The notes beneath the pieces were generated by a model. The model was not told where the DNA came from. It was given only the letters and a program-made list of their open reading frames with translations, and did no database searches. The position numbers and the translations under genes were made by a program. From assembly GCF_041624475.1 (NCBI RefSeq), contig NZ_JBFJUX010000002.1, positions 310,001-374,000 on the forward strand: a stretch of 64,000 nucleotides of DNA, given 5' to 3'. The stretch is from Litorivivens sp041624475. GTDB lineage: Bacteria; Pseudomonadota; Gammaproteobacteria; Pseudomonadales; Spongiibacteraceae. Positions 16,512 through 26,136 of this stretch are shown here, in pieces. Each line of letters opens with the position of its first letter. Position 1 is the first letter of the stretch.

Positions 16512-18131
16512 ATGGCTGAAGCTGCAACATTAAATGCCGGCACCTTGCGGCATACCATAGAAAGCAAACCCTGGCTGCGCCAGATCATGATGATGGTCGG
16601 TATTGCGGCCAGTGTCGCAGTGGGTGTAGCGGCTGTTATATGGTCGCAGGAACCAGAATACCGCACGCTGTACGGCTCCATGCCGCCTGAGCGATCGGCC
16701 TCGGTTCTCGATGCGCTGTCGTCTTCGGGAATTCCCTATAGATTACAGCAGCAGACCGGTGCCATTCTGGTGCCGGCTGATAGGCTGCATGATGCCCGTA
16801 TACAACTTGCCGGATCTGGCGTGATCAACGACGGCTCCGGTCTGGAGATGCTGCGTGAGGAGAAGGGTTTCGGCGTCAGTGACTTCATGCAGTCAAAGAA
16901 GTACGAGCACGCGCTGGAAACTGAGCTGGCGCGGACCATTGAAAGTATGCATCAGGTGCGCAAGGCGCGGGTTCATTTGGCCATTCCCAAGCAGACCGTT
17001 TTTGTGCGCGACCAACGCAGTGCCAGCGCCTCGGTAATGCTCGATATTTATGCCGGCGCCACACTGGATCGCCAGCAGGTTAAAGCCATTATCAACATGG
17101 TCAGTGGCAGTGTGCCGGAGCTGGATGCCAGTGCTGTCACGGTGGTTGATCAGGCGGGCTCCCTGTTGTCCTCGCTGGAGGAAGAGACCGGTCTCGAGGT
17201 CAGCGCCAAACAGTTTGAATACCGCAAGAAAATCGAAAAGGAATACGAGCGTCGCATCACCAACCTGCTGACGCCTATCTCGGGGCTCGGCAAGGTGAAG
17301 GTACAGGCAGCCGTTGAGCTGGATTTTTCCCGTATGGAAGAAAGCCGCGAAAGCTGGAACCCGGATGCGCAGGTACTGCGTAGCGAACAGGTCAACACCA
17401 ATCGACGCGGAGGCGGTGCAGCTGCTGGCGGCGTGCCCGGAGCGTTGGCTAATCAGCCCGTTAATCGTGCTGATGCCAATGGTGGCGAGAACGACACGAC
17501 GGAAAGCAGCTCAATCACTCGGAACTATGAGATTGAGCGAGTACTGAATTACACCGCACGGCCGGCCGGAGATATTCAGCGCATCTCGATTGCGGTTGTG
17601 CTGGATGATTCCGGTGCCGCTGAGGGCGGTGCAAACGACGCGGGCGCGGAAAGCAAGGCAGCCTACACCCCCGCCCAGCTGGACCAGTTGTCAGCGCTGG
17701 TGCGCGATGCCATTGGCTTCGAGGAAGGGCGCGGCGATCGGGTCACGGTTATTGCCACCAGCTTCCGCCCCACACTGGTCGAAGAATCGGAAATGGAGGC
17801 CCCGCCGCTGTGGGAGCAGCCCTGGTTTACCGGTTTGCTGAAGCAGGTACTGACCGGTATCGCTGTCATTCTTATTGTATTCAGCGTTATCCGGCCGAGT
17901 ATCAAGTCCTTGATGCAAGCCCAGACTGCGGGTAGATCACCTGCACCCACTGGCGCCGCAGGGGGCTACGGCTCAGGTATGGAGCTGAGTCCGGCGGTTG
18001 CTGCTCTCGGCGGGCCCGGCAATGTCAGGAAAGTGGAAGAGGGGCTGGACGGCATTCGTGACGTGGCCGATCAGGACCCTAAACTGGTAGCACAAGTTGT
18101 TAAAAACTGGGTGGCGCGCGATGGAAAATAG
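16512..18131 (+). CDS. fliF: FliF, MS-ring protein
   Basis: A 539-residue inner-membrane MS-ring protein. It has an N-terminal TM helix (about residues 24-43), ring-building motifs (EPEYRTLYGSMPPERSASVL, GFGVSDFMQSKKYEHALETE), a second TM helix near residues 445-465 and a C-terminal FliG-binding tail. The Gly/Ala-rich stretch near residues 300-320 is the usual flexible linker. GGAGTAC (16499-16505) precedes ATG 16512. The tail overlaps the fliG start. Confidence 0.96.
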   Translation: MAEAATLNAGTLRHTIESKPWLRQIMMMVGIAASVAVGVAAVIWSQEPEYRTLYGSMPPERSASVLDALSSSGIPYRLQQQTGAILVPADRLHDARIQLAGSGVINDGSGLEMLREEKGFGVSDFMQSKKYEHALETELARTIESMHQVRKARVHLAIPKQTVFVRDQRSASASVMLDIYAGATLDRQQVKAIINMVSGSVPELDASAVTVVDQAGSLLSSLEEETGLEVSAKQFEYRKKIEKEYERRITNLLTPISGLGKVKVQAAVELDFSRMEESRESWNPDAQVLRSEQVNTNRRGGGAAAGGVPGALANQPVNRADANGGENDTTESSSITRNYEIERVLNYTARPAGDIQRISIAVVLDDSGAAEGGANDAGAESKAAYTPAQLDQLSALVRDAIGFEEGRGDRVTVIATSFRPTLVEESEMEAPPLWEQPWFTGLLKQVLTGIAVILIVFSVIRPSIKSLMQAQTAGRSPAPTGAAGGYGSGMELSPAVAALGGPGNVRKVEEGLDGIRDVADQDPKLVAQVVKNWVARDGK

Positions 18132-19125
18132 TCAGGAAATCAGTGGCAGCGAACAGGCAGCCGTATTGCTGCTGATGATGGGTGAAGAGCGGGCCGCGAA
18201 AATTCTGCAGTATGTAGACTACGAAGCGGTGGAAAAGATCGGCACCGCTATGGCCAATATCAAGCAGGTGGACTCTGGACGGGCGTTTACCGTCTGCAAT
18301 CGCTTTCGCGAAGACCTTAACAATCACACGCCGCTGGGTATCGGGGTCCCGGGTTATGTGCGCAACCTGCTGGTTAAATCCATGGGGGAGCAGACCGGCA
18401 GCACCCTGGCCGATCGCCTGCTGGGCGATGACAGCCCCCGCGAGCTGGACTCTCTGCGCTGGATGGATCCGGATACTATCCTGCATATGCTCGAAGATGA
18501 ACACCCTCAGATCATTGCCATAACGCTGGCGCATCTCGATCAGAACCTCGCTTCACGGGTCGTTGCAAAGTTTGACAGCAGTTTGCAGGAAGATGTGCTG
18601 TTCCGAATTGCGACCATGGACAAAATTCCGGAAGCGGCTATGCAGCAACTTCAGGCAACTCTGAAGTCCAAGCTCGACCTATCTGCGAATTTCAAGACCA
18701 AAACCGTCGACGGGGCGACCACGGCTGCCGGCATTCTCAACGGCCTGGATAGTGACACCGAGGCCCGCATTCTGGAAACGCTCTCAAAAACCGATGAAAC
18801 CATGCGTCAGCGCCTCGAAGACCTGATGTTTGTATTTGGCAACCTGGCGGACCTGGATAACAAAGGCATGCAGTTGCTGCTGCGCGAAGTCACCAGTGAT
18901 CAGCTCGCCATCGCCCTTAAAGGTGCCGATGAGTTGGTGCGCGAAAAAGTTTTCAGCAATATGTCGAAACGAGCTAAGGAAATGCTCGTTGAAGATATGG
19001 AGAGCCGCGGCCCCACCAAACTGAGCGACGTGGAAGAAGCCCAGAAGAACATTCTCGCAGCCGCAAAACAGCTTGCCGATGATGGCAAAATCAGTCTCGG
19101 CAGCTCATCAGATGACTATGTCTGA
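18121..19125 (+). CDS. fliG: FliG, rotor switch protein
   Basis: A 334-residue C-ring protein that couples the stator to rotation. Motifs are GSEQAAVLLLMMGEERAAKI at the N-terminus, the middle-domain EHPQIIAITLAHL, and the charged C-terminal torque helix with ALKGADELVREKVFSNMS. ATG 18121 is the likely start, with GGTGG about 7 nt upstream and the typical opening MENSQEISG; an upstream frame start at 18097 lacks support. It overlaps fliF by 11 bp. Confidence 0.95.
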   Translation: MENSQEISGSEQAAVLLLMMGEERAAKILQYVDYEAVEKIGTAMANIKQVDSGRAFTVCNRFREDLNNHTPLGIGVPGYVRNLLVKSMGEQTGSTLADRLLGDDSPRELDSLRWMDPDTILHMLEDEHPQIIAITLAHLDQNLASRVVAKFDSSLQEDVLFRIATMDKIPEAAMQQLQATLKSKLDLSANFKTKTVDGATTAAGILNGLDSDTEARILETLSKTDETMRQRLEDLMFVFGNLADLDNKGMQLLLREVTSDQLAIALKGADELVREKVFSNMSKRAKEMLVEDMESRGPTKLSDVEEAQKNILAAAKQLADDGKISLGSSSDDYV

Positions 19126-19130
19126 AGACC

Positions 19131-19766
19131 ATGAGCGCTGACTTGAAGGACGACGCTTACGATCTTCGCCTGCTGGATGATGGTGAAGCCGAGGGTTGGA
19201 CACCACCGAGTGTGACGTCGCCGACAGGCGCTGCCAGTCAGCAGGAAAGTGAAGAAAACCAGATTCGTGCGCTGCTGGACGATGCTCGCCGCGAAGGACT
19301 TGAACTGGGCCGCGCGGAAGGCCTGCGCGAATACAAGCAGAAGCAGGCGGAGCTACAGGAATTGATTAAAGCTCTTGCTCGCCCTCTGGAAGGACTCGAT
19401 GAGCGGGTAGAGCAGCAACTGGCGCAACTGGCGCTGGGTATCGGTCAACAATTGAGTGCCCACCGGCTGCAACAGCACCCGGAAGATATTATCGCTATCG
19501 TCAAAGCTGGGCTGGAATTGTTGCCGGTGTCCAGCGAACCCACCCGTATCAAGGTCAATCCGGCGGATGCGGCCGTACTCAAAGAGGCAGGTGCCCTCGA
19601 ACAACGTATCGAATTGCTCGAAGATGCGACGATAGCGCGTGGTGGTTGCCTGCTGCAGTCCGGCAGCTCCACCGTTGATCGCAGCGTCAATGCCCGTCTT
19701 CTGCAGGTCGTCAGCCAGTTGTTTGGCGACGGCGCAGAGCATTCACACCATGGAGAACCAGAATGA
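19131..19766 (+). CDS. fliH: FliH, export ATPase regulator
   Basis: A 211-residue protein that binds FliI and docks the ATPase at the export gate. The acidic N-terminus, the central glycine-containing helix (ALLDDARREGLELGRAEGLR) and the C-terminal domain with IIAIVKAGLELLPV and IKVNPADAAVLKE are typical. It overlaps the fliI start by 4 bp (ATGA). Confidence 0.93.
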   Translation: MSADLKDDAYDLRLLDDGEAEGWTPPSVTSPTGAASQQESEENQIRALLDDARREGLELGRAEGLREYKQKQAELQELIKALARPLEGLDERVEQQLAQLALGIGQQLSAHRLQQHPEDIIAIVKAGLELLPVSSEPTRIKVNPADAAVLKEAGALEQRIELLEDATIARGGCLLQSGSSTVDRSVNARLLQVVSQLFGDGAEHSHHGEPE

Positions 19767-21118
19767 AGGCAGAGGTCCGCCAGTTGCAGCGCAATCAGCG
19801 CTGGCACGGCGCCCTCCAGGGGCTGACATCGAATCTCGGCAAGACAGAGCAATCGCTGGTCGAGGGCAAGCTTAAGCGCGTTGTAGGCACAACTCTGGAA
19901 GCTGAGGGCTGCTCGGTACCCATAGGCGGCTATTGCCGAGTTGCTACCGCTGATGGCGGCTGGCTGGAAACGGAAGTCGTCGGGTTTGCCGGCGAGCGAA
20001 CTCTGCTGATGCCTACTGGTGAATTGCGTGGCGTCATGCCCAACGCCAGAGTGGTTCCATCGCCGGGTGGCGGTGAGTTACTGGTGGGTGACCAGTTGCG
20101 TGGACGGATTATTGACGCCTCTGGACGGGCGCTGGACGGACGCGGCCCGCTCAACTGCACCGAAACCCGTTCAATTCACTCTTCTCCCATCAATCCTCTG
20201 TCGCGCAACCCCATTCGCGAACCGCTGGATGTGGGCGTAAAGGCAATCAATGCCATGCTCACAGTCGGCAGAGGCCAGCGCATCGGCCTGTTTGCCGGCA
20301 GCGGCGTTGGTAAAAGTGTGTTACTGGGCATGATGACCAAATTTACCAACGCCGATGTCATCGTCGTGGGCCTGATTGGCGAGCGTGGCCGGGAGGTAAA
20401 AGAGTTTGTCGACTCGATTCTCGGCAGCGAAGGTATGTCCCGCTCTGTGGTGATCGCCACGCCGGCGGATCACCCGCCGCTTATGCGTTTGCGCGGTGCC
20501 TGGCTTGCCACTGCGGTTGCCGAACACTTCCGCGATCAGGGAAAGAACGTATTGCTTCTGATGGACTCTCTGACAAGATTCGCCCAGGCACAGCGAGAAA
20601 TTGCGCTGGCCGTTGGCGAGCCACCGGCGACCAAAGGCTACCCACCGTCGGTGTTTGCCCGGCTTCCGCAACTTGTTGAAAGAGCTGGCAATGGCGCCTT
20701 GGGTGGGGGCTCAATTACCGCTTTTTACACGGTGCTGGCCGAGGGTGACGATCAGAATGACCCGATTGTCGATTCCGCCCGAGCCATACTCGACGGCCAT
20801 ATTGTGCTTTCAAGGAAACTGGCTGAAGCCGGGCACTATCCGGCGATCGATATCGAGCAGTCGGTCAGCCGGGTGATGAACGACATTGCAGACAAGAGCC
20901 ACCTGGATATTGTGCGCTTCCTGCGACAGAACTACGGGCTGTATCAGCAGAACCGGGATTTGATCACGATAGGCGCCTACCAGAAGGGCAGTGATCCGCG
21001 GCTGGACGAAGCCGTCAGGTTATGGCCAAAGATAAATCGTTTTTTGCAACAGGATGTAAAAGAATCAGTGAGTTTTGACAACTGTCTCGACAGCCTGTTT
21101 GCCATTGGTGGCAACTGA
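19763..21118 (+). CDS. fliI: FliI, flagellar type III export ATPase
   Basis: A 451-residue F1-beta-like ATPase. Walker A is GLFAGSGVGKSVL (about residue 175), followed by VVGLIGERGREVKEF and LLLMDSLTRFAQAQREI with the Walker B Asp. The next conserved block is GEPPATKGYPPSVFA. It forms a hexamer under the export gate with FliH and FliJ. The length is standard. Confidence 0.97.
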   Translation: MKAEVRQLQRNQRWHGALQGLTSNLGKTEQSLVEGKLKRVVGTTLEAEGCSVPIGGYCRVATADGGWLETEVVGFAGERTLLMPTGELRGVMPNARVVPSPGGGELLVGDQLRGRIIDASGRALDGRGPLNCTETRSIHSSPINPLSRNPIREPLDVGVKAINAMLTVGRGQRIGLFAGSGVGKSVLLGMMTKFTNADVIVVGLIGERGREVKEFVDSILGSEGMSRSVVIATPADHPPLMRLRGAWLATAVAEHFRDQGKNVLLLMDSLTRFAQAQREIALAVGEPPATKGYPPSVFARLPQLVERAGNGALGGGSITAFYTVLAEGDDQNDPIVDSARAILDGHIVLSRKLAEAGHYPAIDIEQSVSRVMNDIADKSHLDIVRFLRQNYGLYQQNRDLITIGAYQKGSDPRLDEAVRLWPKINRFLQQDVKESVSFDNCLDSLFAIGGN

Positions 21119-21168
21119 TCGATCGCTTTATACAGTCAGCAGCAAACTCAACACAGGAAATCTGAAAA

Positions 21169-21624
21169 ATGCAGCGTTCAACCAGAATCAGCAAAGTGGC
21201 CGAAATTGCAGAGCGCGATGAAAAGAAAGCCGCTGAAAAGTTACAGAACGCCCTGAAGAACTACCGCAGCGCCAACAATAAACTTCAGGAACTGGCTGAC
21301 TACCATAACGAATACTGCGACAGTTCACGCCCCAGTACCGGGAAATTGAATATCTCCAACCTGCAGGATACCCGCGCCTTTCTGCGCAAGCTCAACGAAG
21401 TCATCTCTATTCAGAAAAGCGTGGTTAACCAATGCGAACAGCAGCTGGAAACCGCTCGCCAGCACTGGCTTGAAAAGAAACAGAAAACCATGTCGCTGGA
21501 CCGTCTTGCCGATACCTATCGCACTGAAGAGCGCGCAGAAACAGACCGTCGTGAACAGAGTCGCAGCGACGACCTGAACGTTCTCCGCTTCACCTGGACC
21601 CAGCATCAGGAAAAAGCTGTCTGA
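21169..21624 (+). CDS. fliJ: FliJ, export ATPase stalk protein
   Basis: A 151-residue coiled-coil protein, highly charged, inserting into the FliI ring. The pattern ERDEKKAAEKLQNALKNYRS and LQELADYHNEY fits FliJ. RBS ACAGGAA precedes ATG 21169. The unit ends here; a new sigma-54 promoter starts 14 bp after the stop. Confidence 0.92.
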   Translation: MQRSTRISKVAEIAERDEKKAAEKLQNALKNYRSANNKLQELADYHNEYCDSSRPSTGKLNISNLQDTRAFLRKLNEVISIQKSVVNQCEQQLETARQHWLEKKQKTMSLDRLADTYRTEERAETDRREQSRSDDLNVLRFTWTQHQEKAV

Positions 21625-21637
21625 GTCTGCGGTCTTA

Positions 21638-21653
21638 TGGCACGCAGTTTGCT
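21638..21653 (+). promoter_or_regulatory. Sigma-54 promoter of fliK
   Basis: TGGCACG (21638-21644), N4, then TTGCT (21649-21653), a full match to the consensus TGGCACG-N4-TTGCW. It lies 85 bp before fliK. Confidence 0.88.
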
Positions 21654-21737
21654 CCCTATCCACTGAGAACCCCTAGGGCGATTCACCAGGATCTGAATTG
21701 CCTGCATTCAATTGACGGTAGCGAGACCAGCCCTTCT

Positions 21738-22961
21738 ATGGAAACCAGCCAACTAAGTCACCTGGGTGATATTGCCAGCCTCCTGCAGCTACCCGTGCAA
21801 AGCGCTAGTCCGGCCCAGGCTTTAGGGCTGCCAACCCCGAATGGCAAGCCTTTCAGCGAGGTGATGCAACATTTGAGCAGCGCTGAGAATGCTGCCAGTA
21901 ATGGCTTGCAATCGCTGCTTCCTGTTCCAGAAACAGCCGCTGTCACTGCGTTGAACCCAAACCATAAACCGCTGTTGAGCATGGACAATAACGGCAAACT
22001 TTTGCCGTCTGGCCGGCAGCCTGTTGCCGAAACAGAAATTAAAGGTGATCCCTCAGTGCCTGCGCACTTTGCGCCACCGCCTTTCAGCGATAGCGCCAGA
22101 CTTACCACGTCCGCAATGACGGCTGGTATGGAAAGGGCGCTGGAGCATGCCAAAGGCCGGCCTTTTGCAGGAACCGGCAGCACAAACCCGGTGCCGGGAA
22201 ATGACAGTGCAGCAAGCCAGGCGCGGGCCGAACCGGGGCGCGATGCCTCCCCAAAACCACAGCCACTGCAGCATTCCCCGCTGCTGGAGACTGCAGAGGC
22301 GGAGCTTACTGTAGAGCGAACCGCCTCTCTTGCGGGAACAGCTCGCAGCGATAGCGACACGGATACGGCGCTGAAAACCGCCTTGCCCTTTGAGCTGCCG
22401 AAAAAGAGTACCAGGGCTGACGAAGTGAGCACCCCGGTAACGCGCGCTATTGATGGGGTATCCAGCCTGAGCTTTACTCGACCCGGCGCAGCCGCTCCAC
22501 CACCCGAAATGCCCAATCAGGCGGGCCTGACTGAAAAAGCCGTGGCCGACGCTTTCACCGAGAAAGTGGTGTGGATGACCGGGCAGGGCGCCCAGCGGGC
22601 CAATCTCCAGCTTCACCCTGCGGAACTTGGTGCACTGCAGATTCGCGTCACCATGATGGATAACAGTGCTCACGTCGAAATTCACGCCCAGAATACTGAC
22701 ACCGGCGATCTGCTGGAAAGCCTCCTGCCCAAGCTGCAATCGGCACTTGAGCAGCAGGGCGTCAAAGTTGATGAACTGAAGCTCAGCGCCAATGCACTGT
22801 TTGCCGAAACCGATGGTGATAAATCCCGGCAGGCTCTTGTCGGAGGTGATACCGAGGGGACGATAGCCAACGATGATGAAACAGATGCCGAAGATGGCGA
22901 GGCTGCCTTGGAAACTCTGCTAAATCAGGACACTCCCGGAACCGTCGACTATTACGCCTGA
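21738..22961 (+). CDS. fliK: FliK, hook-length control protein
   Basis: A 407-residue molecular ruler that switches export from hook to filament substrates. The N-terminal two thirds are low-complexity, rich in Pro, Ala and Ser. The C-terminal core (about residues 285-350) has the family motif NLQLHPAELGALQIRVTMMD, then DLLESLLPKLQSALEQQGV and VDELKLS. The acidic tail is typical. It is the main FliK of the locus; a second, divergent FliK-like protein is encoded at 33855-35306. Confidence 0.93.
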   Translation: METSQLSHLGDIASLLQLPVQSASPAQALGLPTPNGKPFSEVMQHLSSAENAASNGLQSLLPVPETAAVTALNPNHKPLLSMDNNGKLLPSGRQPVAETEIKGDPSVPAHFAPPPFSDSARLTTSAMTAGMERALEHAKGRPFAGTGSTNPVPGNDSAASQARAEPGRDASPKPQPLQHSPLLETAEAELTVERTASLAGTARSDSDTDTALKTALPFELPKKSTRADEVSTPVTRAIDGVSSLSFTRPGAAAPPPEMPNQAGLTEKAVADAFTEKVVWMTGQGAQRANLQLHPAELGALQIRVTMMDNSAHVEIHAQNTDTGDLLESLLPKLQSALEQQGVKVDELKLSANALFAETDGDKSRQALVGGDTEGTIANDDETDAEDGEAALETLLNQDTPGTVDYYA

Positions 22962-23030
22962 GCGCCGTCAGGTTTTTGACGCCCAGCAAAAAAAAATAAA
23001 TAAGTTCTTTTAAATCAATAGTATAAATAC

Positions 23031-23046
23031 TGGCATAGCCTTTGCT
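23031..23046 (+). promoter_or_regulatory. Sigma-54 promoter of the fliLMNOPQR-flhBA unit
   Basis: TGGCAT (23031-23036), N5, then TTGCT (23042-23046), GG-N10-GC spacing. It lies 56 bp before fliL in a 141 bp gap that also holds a poly-A tract (about 22988-22996) and a short CGTCA/TGACG stem. Confidence 0.82.
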
Positions 23047-23102
23047 ACCACTCTCAGTAGTGCCTGAAATTTGGCGTATCCGAGAGTGGAGCAAAACTGG
23101 CA

Positions 23103-23582
23103 ATGAAGAATATTCTTATTATCGCAGCGGCTCAGACGGTATTGATCGCGCTTACCGTCGCTGGCACATGGTTTATGTTTCTCTCTACCCAGCCGGCGAC
23201 GCCCGCGCCTATGGCTGAGGGAGAGGAGGGCGCACAAGCCAAAGTCCCAGCTAAAAAAGCCGAGCCCATCTACATATCCATTGACCCCTCATTCGTCGTC
23301 AATCTTCAGGACAAAAGCAAGATGCGCTTCCTGCAGATGCAGCTTGAAGTCATGAGTCGCAACTCCGACGTGAAAGATCTGATGGATAAACACTCTACCC
23401 GCATCCGCAATGACCTGATTCTGTCCTTCGGAGCGCTTTCCATGGACGACATTCGTCAAACGGAAGGCAAAACCAATCTTCAGGAAAAAGCCCGCATCAC
23501 GATCAATAAAGTGTTGGCGGATGCAGAGGGCATCAAAAACGGCGTTGAAGCCGTTTACTTCACCAAATTCGTCGTTCAGTGA
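23103..23582 (+). CDS. fliL: FliL, basal-body/stator-associated protein
   Basis: A 159-residue inner-membrane protein. One TM helix (about residues 4-26) is followed by a periplasmic domain with YISIDPSFVVNLQDKSKMRF and the C-terminal VYFTKFVVQ typical of FliL. It surrounds the stator and helps torque. It opens the fliLMNOPQR export-apparatus unit. Confidence 0.94.
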   Translation: MKNILIIAAAQTVLIALTVAGTWFMFLSTQPATPAPMAEGEEGAQAKVPAKKAEPIYISIDPSFVVNLQDKSKMRFLQMQLEVMSRNSDVKDLMDKHSTRIRNDLILSFGALSMDDIRQTEGKTNLQEKARITINKVLADAEGIKNGVEAVYFTKFVVQ

Positions 23583-23592
23583 GGCATTAGCC

Positions 23593-24576
23593 GTGGCCGG
23601 GGTATTGGACCAGGAAGAAATTGATGCGCTGATGGGCGGTCTGGAAGCCGGTGAGCTCGAAACCGGCGGCGAAGACAGCAGTACCAGTTCCAAGGAGTTT
23701 GATTTCAGCAAGCATCACTATGCGCTGCATCGGCTGCTGCCTGATATTCGTGAGGTGCACACCGCCTACGCAGAAACCTTGCATGAGAAAATCGGCAAGC
23801 TGTCTTCGGCGGCAAACCAGGTTGAAGTTGACGAGGTGATTGTCACCGATCTGGACGAACTGGGTCCGCGATTGGCCACACCGTGTCGTCTTGCGATTAT
23901 TTCGGCGCCTCCCATTTCCCGCCCAATGCTATTGGCAGTCGAATCCGACCTCGTGTTCGACATCGTCAATCGCTACTTTGGCGGCGGTAACAGTCTGCGC
24001 AAAACCCGCGTCTCCGAGAAATTTTCGTCCACCGAGCTGAAGCTCAGCGAATTGCTGGTGGAAGACATGGTCACTGAACTGGCGAGCGCCTGGCAGCCAC
24101 TGCTAGACATCTCGCCGAGCATCACCGGCTGGGAGGTAGACCCGCATGCGGTGGATGCCTTGACCGAACAAGAGGCATTGGTTGCCACGCGCTTCAAGGT
24201 GAACTTCGAATCAAGCGAGGGAGGCATCTGGGTTATTGTGCCCTGGCTTGGCCTTGAACCGCTACGGGGCAAGTTCAAGACTTCAGATAACCTGGCATTG
24301 CCGAACACAGATCCCCAATGGCAACCCCTTTTTATCGAAGGCCTGGAAGAGGCCAGCGTAGAAGTCGTCGCCATACTCGCCGAACAGAAGATCAAACTGA
24401 AACATGCCCTGCAATTAAAGAAGGGCGATGTGATTGCCATCAATGATCCCAAAGAGGTGGATCTGAAAGTAGGTGGCGTCCGTTTGATGCGCGCCCAATT
24501 TGGCACTCACGAAGGAAACATGGCCGCGCAAGTACTTGAAATACTGCGCAGCCCGATGGCACATCGTCAGAAATAG
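23593..24576 (+). CDS. fliM: FliM, rotor switch protein
   Basis: A 327-residue C-ring protein. The N-terminal CheY-P-binding motif is present (LDQEEIDALMGGL). The middle domain (NRYFGGGNSLRKTR) and C-terminal SpoA-like domain (LKHALQLKKGDVIAINDPKE) are normal. The start is GTG 23593, with GAGG (23581-23584) 8 nt upstream; the longer frame from 23521 would overlap fliL. The intact CheY-binding motif suggests a CheY exists elsewhere, even though no che genes lie in this locus. Confidence 0.95.
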   Translation: MAGVLDQEEIDALMGGLEAGELETGGEDSSTSSKEFDFSKHHYALHRLLPDIREVHTAYAETLHEKIGKLSSAANQVEVDEVIVTDLDELGPRLATPCRLAIISAPPISRPMLLAVESDLVFDIVNRYFGGGNSLRKTRVSEKFSSTELKLSELLVEDMVTELASAWQPLLDISPSITGWEVDPHAVDALTEQEALVATRFKVNFESSEGGIWVIVPWLGLEPLRGKFKTSDNLALPNTDPQWQPLFIEGLEEASVEVVAILAEQKIKLKHALQLKKGDVIAINDPKEVDLKVGGVRLMRAQFGTHEGNMAAQVLEILRSPMAHRQK

Positions 24577-24586
24577 AGGACACCCC

Positions 24587-24925
24587 ATGAGCGAAGAAAC
24601 TCCAAAGGCAGCGGCTGCACCGGAAATGGCTGAACTGCAGGCCAACACGGCTGGCGGCGCCGGCGACATCAATCTCGACATGCTGCTGGACGTCAACGTC
24701 TCACTCGCTATTGAGCTTGGGCGCTCCGAAATGAGTATCCGCGACCTGCTGCGTCTGAATCAGGGCTCGGTAGTGAATCTCGACCGCATGGCGGGCGAGC
24801 CCCTTGATGTGCTGGTTAACGGCACGCTGGTTGCCCGCGGCGAAATAGTCGTCGTCAAAGAAAAGTTTGGCGTCAAACTCACCGAAGTTGTCAGCCCTGA
24901 AGAACGGGTCCGCCGACTGAACTGA
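24587..24925 (+). CDS. fliN: FliN, rotor switch protein
   Basis: A 112-residue C-ring protein with the SpoA/FliN core LLDVNVSLAIELGRSEMSIR, LLRLNQGSVVNLDRMAGEPL and VKEKFGVKLTEVV. ATG 24587 follows AGAGGA at 24575-24580. The longer frame (from 24500) would overlap fliM and is not used. Confidence 0.96.
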   Translation: MSEETPKAAAAPEMAELQANTAGGAGDINLDMLLDVNVSLAIELGRSEMSIRDLLRLNQGSVVNLDRMAGEPLDVLVNGTLVARGEIVVVKEKFGVKLTEVVSPEERVRRLN

Positions 24926-24937
24926 GGTTGTCTGTTG

Positions 24938-25396
24938 ATGCGCTGGATTCTGGCACTGTTTTTACCGATCTGTTCTGCACTGGCCGATGTGGCTCCGGAT
25001 GCCGGCACAAAGGCTGCAGAAAAGACCCTCGAGCCTATGTCTTACGGCAATGCGCTGAATGTCGTGTTCAGCCTGCTGATCGTTGTCGCCGTTCTGTTCG
25101 CTCTGGCCTGGGTGCTGCGACGCAGTAAAGGGGTACTGGGTGCCGGTAATCAGAAAATAACCGTGGTTTCGCAGCTGCCTGTTGGCGTTAGGGAAAAGGT
25201 TTTGCTGCTTCGCGTTGGCGAAGAAAATGTACTGGTAGGCTACTCAGGTGGCGGGCTGCAGGCACTGCACGCCTGGCACGGTGACATCCCCGTTGATATT
25301 GCACCCGACCACACCCAGCCTGCTGCATTTGGCGACTACCTTTCTCGTTTGCGCAATACGCGCCAGACAAACCGCAAAGGAGAGGGCGATTCATGA
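24938..25396 (+). CDS. fliO: FliO, export gate assembly protein
   Basis: A 152-residue protein with an N-terminal signal-like helix, a TM helix near residues 42-62 (NVVFSLLIVVAVLFALAWVL) and a cytosolic FliO domain (ITVVSQLPVGVREKVLLLRV, GEENVLVGYSGGGLQAL). FliO helps assemble FliP. The start is ATG 24938; its stop overlaps fliP (ATGA). Confidence 0.92.
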   Translation: MRWILALFLPICSALADVAPDAGTKAAEKTLEPMSYGNALNVVFSLLIVVAVLFALAWVLRRSKGVLGAGNQKITVVSQLPVGVREKVLLLRVGEENVLVGYSGGGLQALHAWHGDIPVDIAPDHTQPAAFGDYLSRLRNTRQTNRKGEGDS

Positions 25397-26130
25397 AGCG
25401 TCTGATTCTCCTGTTATGCGTTCTGTTACCCGTTTCGGCCTTTGCTCAAAACGCGGGTCTGCCCGCAGTCAGTCTGGAAACGGCGGCCGATGGCAGCGGC
25501 GAATACACACTGTCCATTCAGCTGTTGGCATTGATGACCGTGGTGACACTGCTGCCGGCCTTGCTGCTCGGCATGACAGCCTTCACCCGGATAATTATTG
25601 TATTGGGTATTCTGCGTCAGGCACTGGGTACCGGTCAGGCACCGTCCAACCAGGTACTGCTCAGCATTGCACTGTTTCTGACCCTGTTCATCATGTATCC
25701 GGTGTTCCAAACGGTTCACGCGAATGCCATTACCCCTTACCTGGCCGGCGACATGGCTTTTGCCGATGCAGTTCAGGTGGGTTTCGCTCCCATTCGTGAC
25801 TTTATGCTCGCGCAAACCCGCGAATCGGATATTGCCATGTTTTCAGGCATTGCCGGTGTGCAGTCCATTGAATCGCCTGAAGATATTCCCTTTGCGGTGT
25901 TGATGGCGTCGTTCCTGACCAGCGAGCTGAAAACGGCTTTTCAGATTGGTTTTCTTCTGTTTGTTCCTTTTGTGGTCATCGATCTTGTGGTCGCCAGCAT
26001 TCTGATGTCACTGGGTATGATGATGCTCTCACCGATGCTGGTATCACTGCCTTTCAAGATCATGCTGTTTGTTCTGGTCGATGGCTGGGTTTTGCTGATG
26101 GGTTCACTGGCCGCCAGCTTCGCAACGTGA
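25393..26130 (+). CDS. fliP: FliP, export gate core protein
   Basis: A 245-residue polytopic export-gate subunit with a cleavable signal (ending near AFAQN). The signatures FTRIIIVLGILRQALGTGQA and PSNQVLLSIALFLTLFIMYP, and the late SLGMMMLSPMLVSLPFKIML, are FliP hallmarks. Confidence 0.97.
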   Translation: MKRLILLLCVLLPVSAFAQNAGLPAVSLETAADGSGEYTLSIQLLALMTVVTLLPALLLGMTAFTRIIIVLGILRQALGTGQAPSNQVLLSIALFLTLFIMYPVFQTVHANAITPYLAGDMAFADAVQVGFAPIRDFMLAQTRESDIAMFSGIAGVQSIESPEDIPFAVLMASFLTSELKTAFQIGFLLFVPFVVIDLVVASILMSLGMMMLSPMLVSLPFKIMLFVLVDGWVLLMGSLAASFAT

Positions 26131-26136
26131 GGTCTT

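Noticed and set aside
21758..22516. A 252-codon frame on the - strand inside fliK
   Set aside because: It lies fully within the FliK coding region, is low-complexity and matches no family; it is a shadow of a GC-rich gene.
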